Below are positions 48,161-57,352 of a stretch of DNA of 61,468 bases, in pieces (the first letter of the stretch is position 1; the number at the start of each line of letters is the position of its first letter). The position numbers and the translations under genes were made by a program. Origin of the DNA: Alteromonadaceae bacterium (GTDB lineage: Bacteria; Pseudomonadota; Gammaproteobacteria; Enterobacterales; Alteromonadaceae); contig JABSOI010000039.1 of the NCBI GenBank assembly GCA_013216015.1, forward strand, positions 1 to 61,468. The letters are read 5' to 3'. The notes beneath the pieces were generated by a model. That model searched no databases and had not been told where the DNA came from. It saw nothing but the letters and a program-made list of their open reading frames with translations.

Positions 48161-48859
48161 ATGAAAATTACTAATCTAATTGCGGGATTTGCCTTAGCAA
48201 GCAGCAGTATGGTAATTAATGCCCAACAAGTTGAAGTGACTGTTACTAATCTTACTCAAGGAATACATTACACACCTTTTCTAATTTCAGCGCATTCTGC
48301 TGATATGTCTTTATATAAACTTGGTCAAGCCGCTTCAGCTGAATTGCAAATGATGGCTGAAGGTGGGGATATAACAGGGTTATCAGCACTATTAACAAAC
48401 GCCAGTGCAGACATTATTGAAAATCCAGCGGGTGGTTTACTGGCTCCAGCAATGAGCACTACCGCTATGTTAGATACCAGCGATGGAAATACTCATTTAT
48501 CGTTAGTTTCTATGTTATTACCAACAAATGATGCTTTTGTTGGTTTAAATGCCTGGGAAATTCCGACCGAAGCGGGTACTTATACTTTTACCCTTAACGC
48601 ATATGATGCCGGAACCGAAGCAAATGATGAAATGATTACTGGCGGTGGTGCTCCAGGTGCTGCCGGTATTCCTGTCGCCCCTGGTGGTGATGGCGGTGCT
48701 GATGGTACAGGGGTTACTTCACAAGAATTAAACGCTACGGTGCATATACATCGTGGAAGTTTAGGTGATGACGATATCAGCGGTGGAAAAAGTGATCTTA
48801 ATAATACAGTTCACCGTTGGTTAAACCCTGTTGCTCGTATCACAGTTATTGTGATGTAG
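48161..48859 (+). CDS. Spondin-domain secreted protein
   Basis: A signal peptide (about 1-21, ending VINA) precedes a spondin N-terminal domain. This shows the family layout VEVTVTNLTQGIHYTPFLISAH, LGQAASAELQMMAEGGD and LLPTNDAFVGLNAWEIP, then TFTLNAYDAGTEANDE. It ends with the HRWLNPVARITVIVM strand. Bacterial spondin proteins are extracellular with unknown ligands. It is the first of two tandem paralogues; the second starts ten bases after the stop with a good ribosome site (TAGGAGG). Confidence 0.85.
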   Translation: MKITNLIAGFALASSSMVINAQQVEVTVTNLTQGIHYTPFLISAHSADMSLYKLGQAASAELQMMAEGGDITGLSALLTNASADIIENPAGGLLAPAMSTTAMLDTSDGNTHLSLVSMLLPTNDAFVGLNAWEIPTEAGTYTFTLNAYDAGTEANDEMITGGGAPGAAGIPVAPGGDGGADGTGVTSQELNATVHIHRGSLGDDDISGGKSDLNNTVHRWLNPVARITVIVM

Positions 48860-48868
48860 GAGGTTATC

Positions 48869-49624
48869 ATGACTTTTGTTATAAATAGTGTTTTAAGTTT
48901 TAAAAATAGAAACTTCAAAAAAGTGCTAAGTTTATTAGCTGCTGCTACTTTAATCGTTTTAACCGGTTGTGGTGGTAGTGATTCACCGGCACCTGATATG
49001 GTTGTTGAACCTCCACCGCCAGCACCCGTGATTTACCGATATGAAATTAGCGTAACAAATTTAACTCATGCCCAGCCAATGTCACCTATTGCGGTAGTTT
49101 TGCATAATGAAGGGCAGTTATGGCAATTAGGACAGCCTGCGAGTAATGCGTTAGAAATGTTAGCGGAAAGCGGTGATAATTCGGGGGTATTAGCTGAAAG
49201 TATGGTTTTAGCCGGACAAAGTGGTATGGGTGTTTTAATGTCGGGTATGGAAGAAACCATTACGGTTAGCATTGAAAATACCATGCCGATGATGTTGTCA
49301 GTAGCAACTATGTTAGTAAATACCAATGATGCTTTTAGTGGAATTAATGCAATGGGATTAACGAATATGGAAGTTGGTGAAATTATATCCATGCAAACAA
49401 GTTCTTATGATTCAGGCACTGAAAAAAATACGGAGTTGATGTCAACAATTCCCGGTCCTGCCGGTGGTGGAGAAGGGTTTAATGAAATGCGTGATGATGT
49501 AGATTTTGTCACTATGCATTCGGGTATTGTCAGTCAGGATGACGGATTGACACAATCAGTATTAACATCGGCACATCGTTTTGATAATCCAACCTTGATG
49601 ATAACTGTCACAAGGATGGAGTAA
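48869..49624 (+). CDS. Spondin-domain lipoprotein
   Basis: The paralogue of the preceding gene, but lipid-anchored: a signal segment ends in the lipobox LTGCGGSDS (Cys near residue 34), followed by a Pro-rich spacer. The spondin domain repeats the same order (ISVTNLTHAQPMSPIAVVLH, LGQPASNALEMLAESGD, LVNTNDAFSGINAMGL, SSYDSGTEKNTE) and ends HRFDNPTLMITVTRME. One secreted and one anchored copy side by side suggests they act together at the surface (inference). A response-regulator gene follows. Confidence 0.85.
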   Translation: MTFVINSVLSFKNRNFKKVLSLLAAATLIVLTGCGGSDSPAPDMVVEPPPPAPVIYRYEISVTNLTHAQPMSPIAVVLHNEGQLWQLGQPASNALEMLAESGDNSGVLAESMVLAGQSGMGVLMSGMEETITVSIENTMPMMLSVATMLVNTNDAFSGINAMGLTNMEVGEIISMQTSSYDSGTEKNTELMSTIPGPAGGGEGFNEMRDDVDFVTMHSGIVSQDDGLTQSVLTSAHRFDNPTLMITVTRME

Positions 49625-49764
49625 TTAGTGTCCATCTGTTTCGCAACGAACACTAACCAAAGAAACCAGAATTAAGATATTGGAAAAATACTTATTGTAT
49701 AAGGTCTTACTTCTGGTTGCTCTGTTTATTTATATCAGGAAAAGTCAGGAAGAATGAGGAATAT

Positions 49765-50496
49765 ATGAAGGATACTGTCTTGGTAGTAGAAGATGAGCAA
49801 GATATTGCTGATCTGATTTCAGTGCATATGAAAGAACTCTCTTTAGAAGTCGAGCACAGTTTAACGGGTGAAAAAGCATTGCAACTGGCATTGAGTAATA
49901 CTTATGCGTTGATTATTTTAGATGTGATGTTACCGGGCTTGTCGGGTTTAGATGTTTGTCGATTAGTACGAGAGAAAAAACCTGAACAGGCAATATTAAT
50001 GTTAACTTCCCGAACGTCAGAAACCGACAGAGTCGTGGGTTTAGAGCTTGGTGCTGATGATTACATGACCAAACCTTTTAGTGTTAGAGAATTGCAGGCA
50101 AGGGTCAGAACCCAACTCCGACGTGTTCATTTACTATCAGAAGTGCAAAAAGCAAATGAGCAGAAAAACAGCCAATCTTCGTCTATTTTAACATTAGGTC
50201 AATTGCAAATTGATAATACTCAACATCGAGTTTTATTGGCCTGTGAAGTAATTGACTTAACTTCAACTGAATTTGATTTGTTACTTTTTTTAGCTTCACA
50301 TCCTGAGCAAGTATTTTCGCGACAGCAATTATTCAGTTCTGTTTGGGGTTATCATCATAGTGGATATGAGCATACCGTGAATTCCCATATAAATCGCCTT
50401 AGAAACAAACTGGAAAAAAATCCGACGAAACCTGAAATAGTACAAACTGTCTGGGGAGTCGGTTACAAATTTAATCGCCAAGGAGTCAGCGAATGA
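49765..50496 (+). CDS. OmpR/PhoB-family response regulator
   Basis: The receiver domain has acidic residues E9-D10 in VVEDEQD, the phosphorylated D53 in LIILDVMLPG, and the later KP of MTKPFSVREL. A winged-helix DNA-binding domain follows (LTSTEFDLLLFLASHPEQVFS, HTVNSHINRLRNKLE, TVWGVGYKF). The open frame reaches a TTG at 49717, but the ATG at 49765 has GAGGA in place and matches the family start. It overlaps the partner kinase as ATGA. Targets are unknown; the adjacent spondin genes are candidates. The kinase partner is broken. Confidence 0.92.
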   Translation: MKDTVLVVEDEQDIADLISVHMKELSLEVEHSLTGEKALQLALSNTYALIILDVMLPGLSGLDVCRLVREKKPEQAILMLTSRTSETDRVVGLELGADDYMTKPFSVRELQARVRTQLRRVHLLSEVQKANEQKNSQSSSILTLGQLQIDNTQHRVLLACEVIDLTSTEFDLLLFLASHPEQVFSRQQLFSSVWGYHHSGYEHTVNSHINRLRNKLEKNPTKPEIVQTVWGVGYKFNRQGVSE

Positions 50497-52136
50497 AACT
50501 ATCACTTTACCAACGACTTTCACTCTCTTTATTACTGGTATTTATTGCTATTACCACAGTTTTTTATTTTTGGTCACAGCAGTTAGAACAACAAACCCGT
50601 TATGAATCTGAACAGAATTTGCATTTATCGTTAGCGGCAAGTCTGGCTCATGACAATCCTTTATTGCAACAGGGGATCTATGATCATGATGCGTTAGAAA
50701 ACTTATTCCATATGTTAATGATTTTAGGGCCTGCATTTGAGTTTTATTTTGTTGATCCTGAGGGCAATATTTTAACTTATTCTGCCGAATCATCATTGGT
50801 TAAGCGTAAGAAAATAGATCTGGTTCCAATTATTCAACTAACCCATAATAAAGCGCCATTACCAATATATGGCGATGATCCGCGTCATTTAACCCGGCGA
50901 AAAATATTTTCAGCTGCTCCTGTTTTTAATGCCAGTAAGTTGCAAGGATATCTCTACGTTATTGTCGCCGGAGAAAAATATGACAGTGCTTATGCTCAGA
51001 TCCAATCAAATAAAAAAGCTGAATTTTCATTAGTGTTAGCTATTACTGCCATATTCTTTTTGTTTATAGTCATGATGGTTTTGTTCCGGTACTTTACTAA
51101 TCCGCTGCGACAACTTATTAATGATATGCAGACAATTAAAAACGCTGGGTTTGATCAATCTGCAGTAACCTTCAAAGTCTGGAAATCTGACAGTCAAAAC
51201 GAAGTACATCAATTAGGCACTGTTTTTCAGCAGATGGTAAAACAAATAAATAGTCAGTTTGAACAATTGAAACAAACAGATGTGCATCGTCGTGAATTAT
51301 TAGCTGATATTTCGCATGATTTAAGAACTCCGTTAGCGTCTTTACAAGGATATGTTGAAACCATTGCTTTGAAAGGTGATGATTTGAAGGGCGAAGAAAG
51401 ACAAAGTTATATTGATACGGCATTAAAAAATGCCCGTCAGTTGAAAAGCCTTATCGACCAGATTTTTGAATTAGCTCATCTAGACGGCGGGCAGGTTTCA
51501 CTTAATTTAGAAACGTTTAATTTGGGCGAGTTGTTGTACGATGTGGTTGCTAAATTTAGCTTGAACGCGCAACAAAAGCATATTTCTATATCAATCAATC
51601 CACGATATTGTGATGTGCAGGTTTACAGTGATATTGGAAAGTTGGAACGGGTTTTAAGTAATTTAATTGAGAATGCATTAAGGCATACTTCTGAACGAGG
51701 GGAAATTATTTTACAAGTTGAAGAGTTGAATGAAAATCAATGCCGAGTATTTGTTAAAGATAATGGAACTGGTATAAGCTCTGAAGAAGTTGCTTATATT
51801 TTCGATGCCAGATATCGTGCCAGTAACGCCACTCAAAAAAATGGTAAACATAATGGTTTATACCCGTAATCATTCAAAATGCAGGTTTTGAAGCGTTTTA
51901 AAAGATTATCTACTACGTTGCTTTCAATCCCAATAGCCCGCTATTGCTCAATCAAGCGCCTTTTAGATAAACTTTCAAATTCACCTCAAATTCCCGCATT
52001 TTGAATGACCACGGGTATAGGTTTAGCTATAACTAAAAAATTACTTGAACTATTGCAAAGTGATATTAAAGTGAACAGTACTTTAGGAGAAGGAACTTCA
52101 TTTAGCTTTAATTTACGTAAAGTGTCAGTAAATTAA
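50493..52136 (+). pseudogene. Sensor histidine kinase interrupted by a 157-bp MITE
   Basis: The N-terminal part (50493-51869) has two membrane segments flanking a periplasmic sensor, HAMP, and H275 in DISHDLRTPLASL. The ATP-binding N box (NLIENALRHT), D box (KDNGTGIS) and F box (IFDARYR) follow. It then runs into the element and stops after NGLYP. The rest of the ATPase domain (GLAITKKLLELL to NLRKVSVN) resumes in the same frame at 52020-52136. An ATG in the element's right end (52005) could start a 43-residue fragment. Removing the element and one TA rebuilds NGLGLAITKK exactly. The truncated form lacks the G2 box and is probably inactive unless the two pieces complement. Confidence 0.88.
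51861..52017. mobile_element. 157-bp MITE inserted in the kinase gene with TA target duplication
   Basis: The ends TACCCGTAATCATTCAAAAT and its near-perfect complement (ATTTTGAATG, ACCACGGGTA) flank a non-coding core. TA is present on both sides (51859-51860 and 52018-52019), as in IS630/Tc1-mariner-type insertions. Its length equals that of the element at 14917-15073 and the core is alike (CAATCCCAATAGCC, GCTATTGCTCAATC), while the terminal repeats differ. It carries no transposase, so it was moved in trans. Confidence 0.88.
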
Positions 52137-52310
52137 TTTGATATGAGTAAATAAATCTCGAAAAAGTGGTTAATTTTGCTTAATATCATGCTTGTTGGTC
52201 GAATACCAATATAAGAACGCCAACTACCACTAAATTTTTAAGAATACCAATGCCACTAAATCACCATGAAATTACCACTAAATTTCCTGGTATAAACACA
52301 CGGAAGAATT

Positions 52311-53183
52311 ATGCAATTATCATTATCAAAACTATCTTTATCGAAGCGAACATTGTCGAAGATCAGCATAGCAGTAGCCCTTTGCTGTAGTGTTATAGGT
52401 TTAACCGCTTGTACAACCTCTTCAATGGGCCGTAATCAAATTACCCTATTTTCCAGCAGTGAATTAGGAAAAATGGGTGCTGCTTCTTTTGAAGAAATGA
52501 AAAAAAAGGAAGCGATCAGTCAGGATAAAGCAACTAATCAATTTGTACAATGTGTTGCAAATGCAATCACTAAGAATGTTCCAAAGTCTGCTCATCAGGG
52601 TGAATGGGAAGTGGTTGTCTTTGATTCAGACCAAATTAATGCTTTTGCTTTGCCTGGCGGTAAAATTGGCGTTTATACGGGCATATTAAATGTTACTGAA
52701 AATCAAGATCAATTAGGGGCTATTATTGGTCATGAAGTTGGTCACGTAATTGAGCATCATTCGAATGAACGTCTGTCATCAAGTCAATTATCGCAAACTG
52801 GTTTGTCAGTTGCTGCAGCAATTTTGCAGAGTCAAGAGGTTGATAACCAGAATATGTGGATGGCAGGACTTGGCTTAGGTTTACAATATGGTGTATTAAT
52901 GCCGTATGGTAGAGTTCATGAAAGCGAGGCCGATATTGTCGGGCAGGAGCTAATGGCTCGTTCTGGCTTCGCGCCAGAAGCCAGCATTAAACTTTGGCAA
53001 AATATGGAAAAAGCAAGCAAGTCAAAAGGGCAGAGTACGCCTCCTGAATTTATGTCAACTCATCCGTCTAATCAAACACGTATAGCAAAATTAACTGAGC
53101 ATTTAGCGATCTCTAAAAATTACTATCACGTAAGTAATACGCCTGATTGTGTAAAGCCCAAGTTTATGCGTAAACAAGATTAA
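52311..53183 (+). CDS. M48-family metalloprotease lipoprotein (LoiP/YggG-like)
   Basis: This zinc endopeptidase is anchored in the envelope. A lipoprotein signal ends at LTAC (Cys34). The M48 zinc motif is H141-E-V-G-H145, followed by HESEADIVGQELMARSGF with the third ligand, and STHPSNQTRIAKL near the C-terminus. E. coli relatives degrade misfolded envelope proteins. The far N-terminus is a repeat (LSLSKLSLSKRTLSK) encoded by TTATC-type duplications, so the true start may lie at a later codon. The 174-bp gap before it holds imperfect ACCACTAAAT repeats and no gene. Confidence 0.87.
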   Translation: MQLSLSKLSLSKRTLSKISIAVALCCSVIGLTACTTSSMGRNQITLFSSSELGKMGAASFEEMKKKEAISQDKATNQFVQCVANAITKNVPKSAHQGEWEVVVFDSDQINAFALPGGKIGVYTGILNVTENQDQLGAIIGHEVGHVIEHHSNERLSSSQLSQTGLSVAAAILQSQEVDNQNMWMAGLGLGLQYGVLMPYGRVHESEADIVGQELMARSGFAPEASIKLWQNMEKASKSKGQSTPPEFMSTHPSNQTRIAKLTEHLAISKNYYHVSNTPDCVKPKFMRKQD

Positions 53184-53567
53184 AACCAGAAACTAAAAAG
53201 TAACTTTTGCTTTTTAGGTTAACGCCCCATACTTTTTTGATTATTTAGTCATTTATATTTTGGCATTATTGAAATATTTAATGTTCATGGTGATTTGGAT
53301 ATATAGATGGCTAATTAATTTTCTGAATGTACATTTCCCCCGTTTGGTTTGATTTCTTTAAATTACGCCAAATTAGCTGAATTTATAACAAATTGTCATA
53401 TCTTGCCACTACAGCTATTACTCGGATTATGTTAGAATTGCGCGAATTTATTAAATCCAGTATTTAATATCCGTTTCGTTAATAAGTGTTGCTAACAAGT
53501 TTTGCTAAGAAATAAGCGATTAAATAACGAAATTGGTATAAGCCAAATGTATAGGTGAAAAGTAAGC
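53184..53567. other. Intergenic region upstream of fklB
   Basis: The 384-bp region has no gene. CTAAAAAG and CTTTTTAG (about 53195-53219) form a weak hairpin after the protease gene. TTGCCA near 53404 with TATGTT-like sequence downstream may be the fklB promoter, but the spacing is not ideal. Nothing else was recognised. Confidence 0.35.
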
Positions 53568-54191
53568 ATGTCAGATAACAAGTTTGAAACTATTGAACAA
53601 CGTGTAAGTTATGGTGTAGGTCGTCAGTTGGGTGATCAATTATTGAATAATCCTTTTAAAGATTTTGACATTACTGCTGTACAAGCTGGTATTGCAGATG
53701 CGCTGAGTGGTGCAGAAAGTCAACTTTCAGATGAACTGTTAAATGAAGCATTTTCAGTTGTGTCTAAAAAGTTACAAGAATTAGAAGCCGCTGATGCTAA
53801 AGAAAAGTCTGCTGAAGGTGAAGAATTTTTAGTTGAAAATGCAAAACGTGATGAAGTTACGGTTACAGAATCAGGTTTACAATACGAAGTACTTGCTACA
53901 GGTGAAGGCGAAAAACCTACAGCAGAAAGTACAGTACGTACACATTACCACGGTACATTTACAAATGGTGAAGTCTTTGACAGTTCAGTAGATCGTGGTC
54001 AGCCTGCTGAATTTCCAGTTGGCGGTGTTATTGCTGGTTGGACTGAAGCATTACAAATGATGACTGAAGGTTCCAAATGGCGTTTATATGTACCTTATAG
54101 TCTGGCTTATGGAGAGCGCGGTTCACAAGGTACAATACCTCCTTATGCAACATTAATATTTGAGGTTGAATTATTAGCCATTGTCAGCTAA
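53568..54191 (+). CDS. fklB: FKBP-type peptidyl-prolyl isomerase FklB
   Basis: This is a two-domain FKBP that speeds proline isomerisation. The N-terminal helical dimerisation domain has FETIEQRVSYGVGRQLGDQL, the usual start of FklB. The catalytic domain (about 105-207) has ESGLQYEVLATGEGEKP, VRTHYHGTFTNGEVFDSSVD, ITGW-like VIAGWTEALQMM, and YGERGSQGTIPPYATLIFEVEL. There is no signal peptide, so it is cytosolic, unlike FkpA. At 207 residues it matches E. coli FklB. A strong terminator follows, then a hairpin array. Confidence 0.92.
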   Translation: MSDNKFETIEQRVSYGVGRQLGDQLLNNPFKDFDITAVQAGIADALSGAESQLSDELLNEAFSVVSKKLQELEAADAKEKSAEGEEFLVENAKRDEVTVTESGLQYEVLATGEGEKPTAESTVRTHYHGTFTNGEVFDSSVDRGQPAEFPVGGVIAGWTEALQMMTEGSKWRLYVPYSLAYGERGSQGTIPPYATLIFEVELLAIVS

Positions 54192-54203
54192 TTAAATTAT
54201 TTT

Positions 54204-54227
54204 AAGCCGGGTTTACCCGGCTTTTTT
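54204..54227 (+). terminator. Rho-independent terminator after fklB
   Basis: AAGCCGGG - TTTA - CCCGGCTT is followed by six Ts. The hairpin array starts at the very next base. Confidence 0.93.
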
Positions 54228-54482
54228 ATGTACAGGGATGTACGTATGCCGTGATCACATGGATGTGAAGGAACGGCGATGTACAGGGATGTACGTATGC
54301 CGTGATCACATGGCAGCTCTTAGGCATCCATGCCTTCGCTGCATTAATACATCCTTGTATGTCGCAGCTCTTAGGCATCCATGCCTTCGCTGCATTAATA
54401 CATCCTTGTATGTCGCAGCTCTTAGGCATCCATGCCTTCGCTGTATTAATACATCCTTGTATGTCGATGTGAAGGAACGGCG
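54228..54482. repeat. Hairpin-module array with covarying stems
   Basis: Two units lie in tandem. Each begins with GTACAGGGATGTAC (54230-54243, 54281-54294). Each then has an outer stem in which GCCGT-gat-CACAT pairs with ATGTG-aagga-ACGGC. The first outer stem encloses nothing (54248-54277). The second encloses three tandem 51-bp modules (54313-54363, 54364-54414, 54415-54465). Each module has a GCAGC...GCTGC stem around AGGCATCCATGCCT, and then ATACATCCTTGTAT. All small hairpins have 5-bp stems with tip CATCCNTG (or its complement). Open frames on either strand here are repeat artefacts. Confidence 0.85.
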
Positions 54483-54554
54483 GTGTTGTAAGAAAAGTAA
54501 TATTTATAGTAATACCAATCGGTATAAGAAAGGTATATAAAATTAGGGTTTCTG

Positions 54555-54977
54555 GTGATAACAAATAAACTTCAGTCGTTATTTAACAATTATCTCGCTG
54601 GCTTTAAAAATTACAACATGGCGCAGTTACAAGCTTGTTATCATTTACCTTGTACATTAAATACACCAGACAATATAGTTCTGGTTAAAAATGAACAAGA
54701 GTTAATAAGTGAATTGGATAAAATTTTTACACAGTTAAAGCAAGGCAATGTTCAAACTGTATTACCCGTTTCAGCCAGTTATGAAGTAATAAGCACAAAT
54801 TTAGCTTTAGTCTCTATTGACTGGCACTTTATCGATAATAACGGTCAGCTGTTTGCTGATTTTTGTGCTGTATATCACGTTCAATTTACTAGCGATGCTG
54901 TAGAAATTATCAATGTTGCATCACATGAATTATCTAATTCATTAAGTTTAGCGAATCCTTTACTTATTAATAAATAG
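54555..54977 (+). CDS. NTF2-like (SnoaL/DUF4440-type) protein
   Basis: This 140-residue protein has the layout of the NTF2-like fold: an N-terminal helix (LQSLFNNYLAGFKNYNMAQLQACY), then strands with CTLNTPDNIVLVKNEQELISEL and a C-terminal sheet (TNLALVSIDWHFIDNNGQLFADFCAVYHVQFT). No catalytic set can be assigned. The start is GTG at 54555. It lies between the hairpin array and dapB, about 90 bp upstream of dapB. The function is unknown. Confidence 0.6.
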   Translation: MITNKLQSLFNNYLAGFKNYNMAQLQACYHLPCTLNTPDNIVLVKNEQELISELDKIFTQLKQGNVQTVLPVSASYEVISTNLALVSIDWHFIDNNGQLFADFCAVYHVQFTSDAVEIINVASHELSNSLSLANPLLINK

Positions 54978-55068
54978 AAAATGATAAACAGGAATAATTA
55001 ACAAGAGCATCGATAAACGGGAATAATGATAATCAAACACTATTTACGAGAGAAACGAGAGAACAAAG

Positions 55069-55869
55069 ATGAAAGTTAAAGTAGCTATCCTTGGTTGTAG
55101 TGGTCGTATGGGGCGCAATTTAATTCAAGCAGCTGTTGAACATGAAAGCGTTGAATTGGTTGGCGGTAGTGTTCGGGAAAGTTCGTCATTTGCTAACTTT
55201 GATTTAGGTGAATTAGCTGGTATTGGTACTATTGGTCAAAAAACCAGTGTTGGATTAGAAGATTTATCAGCTGCTGACGTGTTGATTGATTTTACGAGTA
55301 TAGAATCAACGTTTGAAAATTTAAACTGGTGTTTGCAACATAATAAACCTTTGGTGATTGGTACCACCGGTTTTAACGATGAACAAGTAAAAATTATTGA
55401 AGATGCGGGTAAACAAATTCCGGTGATATTGGCTCCAAATACCAGTGTCGGCGTTAATTTAATGTTTAAGCTGTTAGAAATTACCGCAAAGGCAATTGGC
55501 GACTATACTGATATAGAAATTTTTGAAGCCCATCATAGATTCAAAAAAGATGCACCGTCTGGTACCGCAGTTAAAATGGGTCAGGTAATAGCAGACACCC
55601 TTGGTCGTGATTTAAATAAATGTGCAGTTTATGGCCGTGAAGGTATTACCGGTGAGCGTAGTCCTGAAACAATTGGTTTTTCAACAGTTCGAGCGGGAGA
55701 TATTGTGGGCGAACATACCGTATTTTTTGCAGATTTAGGCGAACGTATTGAAATTACCCATAAAGCAAGTACTCGTATGACCTTTGCTTTTGGAGCGATG
55801 CGAGCGGCTTTTTGGCTCAGTGAAGCGGATGCCGGTTATTATACGATGCAAGATGTATTGGGTCTTTAA
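55069..55869 (+). CDS. dapB: 4-hydroxy-tetrahydrodipicolinate reductase
   Basis: A cytosolic NAD(P)H-dependent enzyme of lysine and diaminopimelate synthesis. It carries the cofactor loop [43 protein letters not shown], and the catalytic [15 protein letters not shown] with the His pair and Lys. At 266 residues it is full length. The order dapB-carA-carB-greA is conserved in this part of the gammaproteobacteria. The gap upstream has GATAAACRGGAATAAT repeats. Confidence 0.95.
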   Translation: MKVKVAILGCSGRMGRNLIQAAVEHESVELVGGSVRESSSFANFDLGELAGIGTIGQKTSVGLEDLSAADVLIDFTSIESTFENLNWCLQHNKPLVIGTTGFNDEQVKIIEDAGKQIPVILAPNTSVGVNLMFKLLEITAKAIGDYTDIEIFEAHHRFKKDAPSGTAVKMGQVIADTLGRDLNKCAVYGREGITGERSPETIGFSTVRAGDIVGEHTVFFADLGERIEITHKASTRMTFAFGAMRAAFWLSEADAGYYTMQDVLGL

Positions 55870-56159
55870 TAAAAATTATTAAATAAATGTTAACAGCTCA
55901 AAATACGGGTTATTTTAATGAGATAACTGTTGTTTTTGACCGTTTGGTCCACTTTTTGTAATAAAGGTGAGTTTTTAGTGATATTGCTAGACGAACACAT
56001 TATTAAAGCGTAAAATGCGCGGAATTTGTCAAAAATCCATTTTTCCAAATGATTTTTGCAGGTTGAAAAACGACATATATATAATAAATTAATGGCTTCT
56101 GGCAGGTGAATATCTTAGCTTTTTGTTGTTAATTATCTTTCTTCTTTACGGAGGTTAAA
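55870..56159 (+). promoter_or_regulatory. carAB leader and promoter region
   Basis: This 290-bp gap precedes the pyrimidine- and arginine-related carAB operon. A candidate promoter is TTTGCA (56055-56060) with TATATA or TATAAT 17-19 bp downstream (about 56078-56085). A clear GGAGG lies at 56151-56155, five bases before the TTG start of carA. No ARG-box pair or attenuator could be assigned with confidence. Confidence 0.4.
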
Positions 56160-57326
56160 TTGGCTAAATCTGCAATTTTAGTGCTTGAAGACGGCACTGT
56201 ATTTAAAGGCACTGCAATTGGTGCACATGGGGTGTCTGTTGGTGAGGTGGTTTTTAATACTTCAATGACAGGTTATCAGGAAATTCTTACCGATCCCTCA
56301 TACGCAGAACAAATTATAACCCTGACTTATCCCCATATTGGCAATACTGGTACCAACAGTGAAGATGAAGAATCTGACACTATTTGGGCTAAAGGTTTGG
56401 TTATTCGAGATTTACCTTTGCTTGCCAGTAATTTTAGAAATCAAGAAAATTTAAGCGATTATTTAACGCGTAATAATATTTTAGGTATTGCTGATATTGA
56501 TACTCGCAAATTAACGCGAATTTTGCGTGAAAAAGGCGCACAAAACGGTTGTATTCTTACCACCGACAGCATTGATGACGAAAGTGTTAATAAGGCATTA
56601 GAGCAAGCTAAGGCATTTCCAGGTCTTAAAGGAATGGATTTAGCCAAGGTGGTTACAACAAAAGCACAATATAACTGGATAGAAGGCAGTTGGGTACTGG
56701 GTAAAGGTTATGTTACCCCTGAGGTTAGCGTAGAACATAATTCAGGAAATAGTCAGTTTCATGTGGTTGCCTACGATTTTGGTGCCAAACGTAATATTTT
56801 CCGTATGTTAGTAGACCGTGGTTGTAAACTTACTGTAGTACCAGCACAAACTTCAGCTGCTGATGTTTTAGCAATGAATCCTGACGGTATTTTCTTATCG
56901 AATGGTCCCGGAGACCCTGAGCCGTGTGATTATGCTATTTCAGCTATTCGATCATTTTTAGAGACTGAAATTCCTATTTTTGGTATTTGTTTAGGACATC
57001 AATTACTGGCTTTGGCAAGTGGTGCAAAAACTATCAAAATGAAATTTGGTCATCACGGAGCTAACCATCCGGTGAAAGATTATGAACGGGACGTGGTTAT
57101 GATCACCAGTCAGAATCATGGTTTTGCAGTTGATGAGAATGAATTGCCTGACAACTTAAAAGTGACCCATAAATCTTTATTTGACGATTCATTGCAAGGC
57201 ATCCACCGCACAGACAAAGCCGCATTTAGTTTCCAGGGGCATCCGGAAGCAAGCCCAGGACCAAATGACGCAGCACCATTATTCGATCATTTCATTGATT
57301 TGATTAAAGCAGCCAAGCAAGCCTAA
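56160..57326 (+). CDS. carA: Carbamoyl-phosphate synthase small subunit
   Basis: This is the glutaminase subunit that releases ammonia from glutamine for CarB, feeding arginine and pyrimidine synthesis. The N-terminal CPSase domain begins [20 protein letters not shown]. The class I amidotransferase domain has [11 protein letters not shown], the nucleophile Cys in [15 protein letters not shown] (about residue 277) and the His/Glu pair in [11 protein letters not shown]. The start is TTG with a strong ribosome site; E. coli carA also starts with TTG. carB follows after 26 bp. Confidence 0.96.
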   Translation: MAKSAILVLEDGTVFKGTAIGAHGVSVGEVVFNTSMTGYQEILTDPSYAEQIITLTYPHIGNTGTNSEDEESDTIWAKGLVIRDLPLLASNFRNQENLSDYLTRNNILGIADIDTRKLTRILREKGAQNGCILTTDSIDDESVNKALEQAKAFPGLKGMDLAKVVTTKAQYNWIEGSWVLGKGYVTPEVSVEHNSGNSQFHVVAYDFGAKRNIFRMLVDRGCKLTVVPAQTSAADVLAMNPDGIFLSNGPGDPEPCDYAISAIRSFLETEIPIFGICLGHQLLALASGAKTIKMKFGHHGANHPVKDYERDVVMITSQNHGFAVDENELPDNLKVTHKSLFDDSLQGIHRTDKAAFSFQGHPEASPGPNDAAPLFDHFIDLIKAAKQA

Positions 57327-57352
57327 CCCACGACAAGAGAGAGAATGTAAAA

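Noticed and set aside
54313-54465. Three 51-bp direct repeats as a possible CRISPR array
   Set aside because: The repeats are contiguous with no unique spacers, are internally palindromic, and no cas gene is present.
54511-54527. ATACC-AATC-GGTAT palindrome as another MITE
   Set aside because: It is only a few base pairs with no second end; at most a remnant of a terminal repeat.
54226-54564. Cys/His/Trp-rich open frames (repeating CINAAKAWMPKSC-like or RHPCLRCINTSLYV-like peptides), also at 61250-61453 and 13337-13559
   Set aside because: They are translations of the hairpin modules in frames left open because the 51-bp period is a multiple of three. They exist on both strands and lack ribosome sites, so they are not genes.
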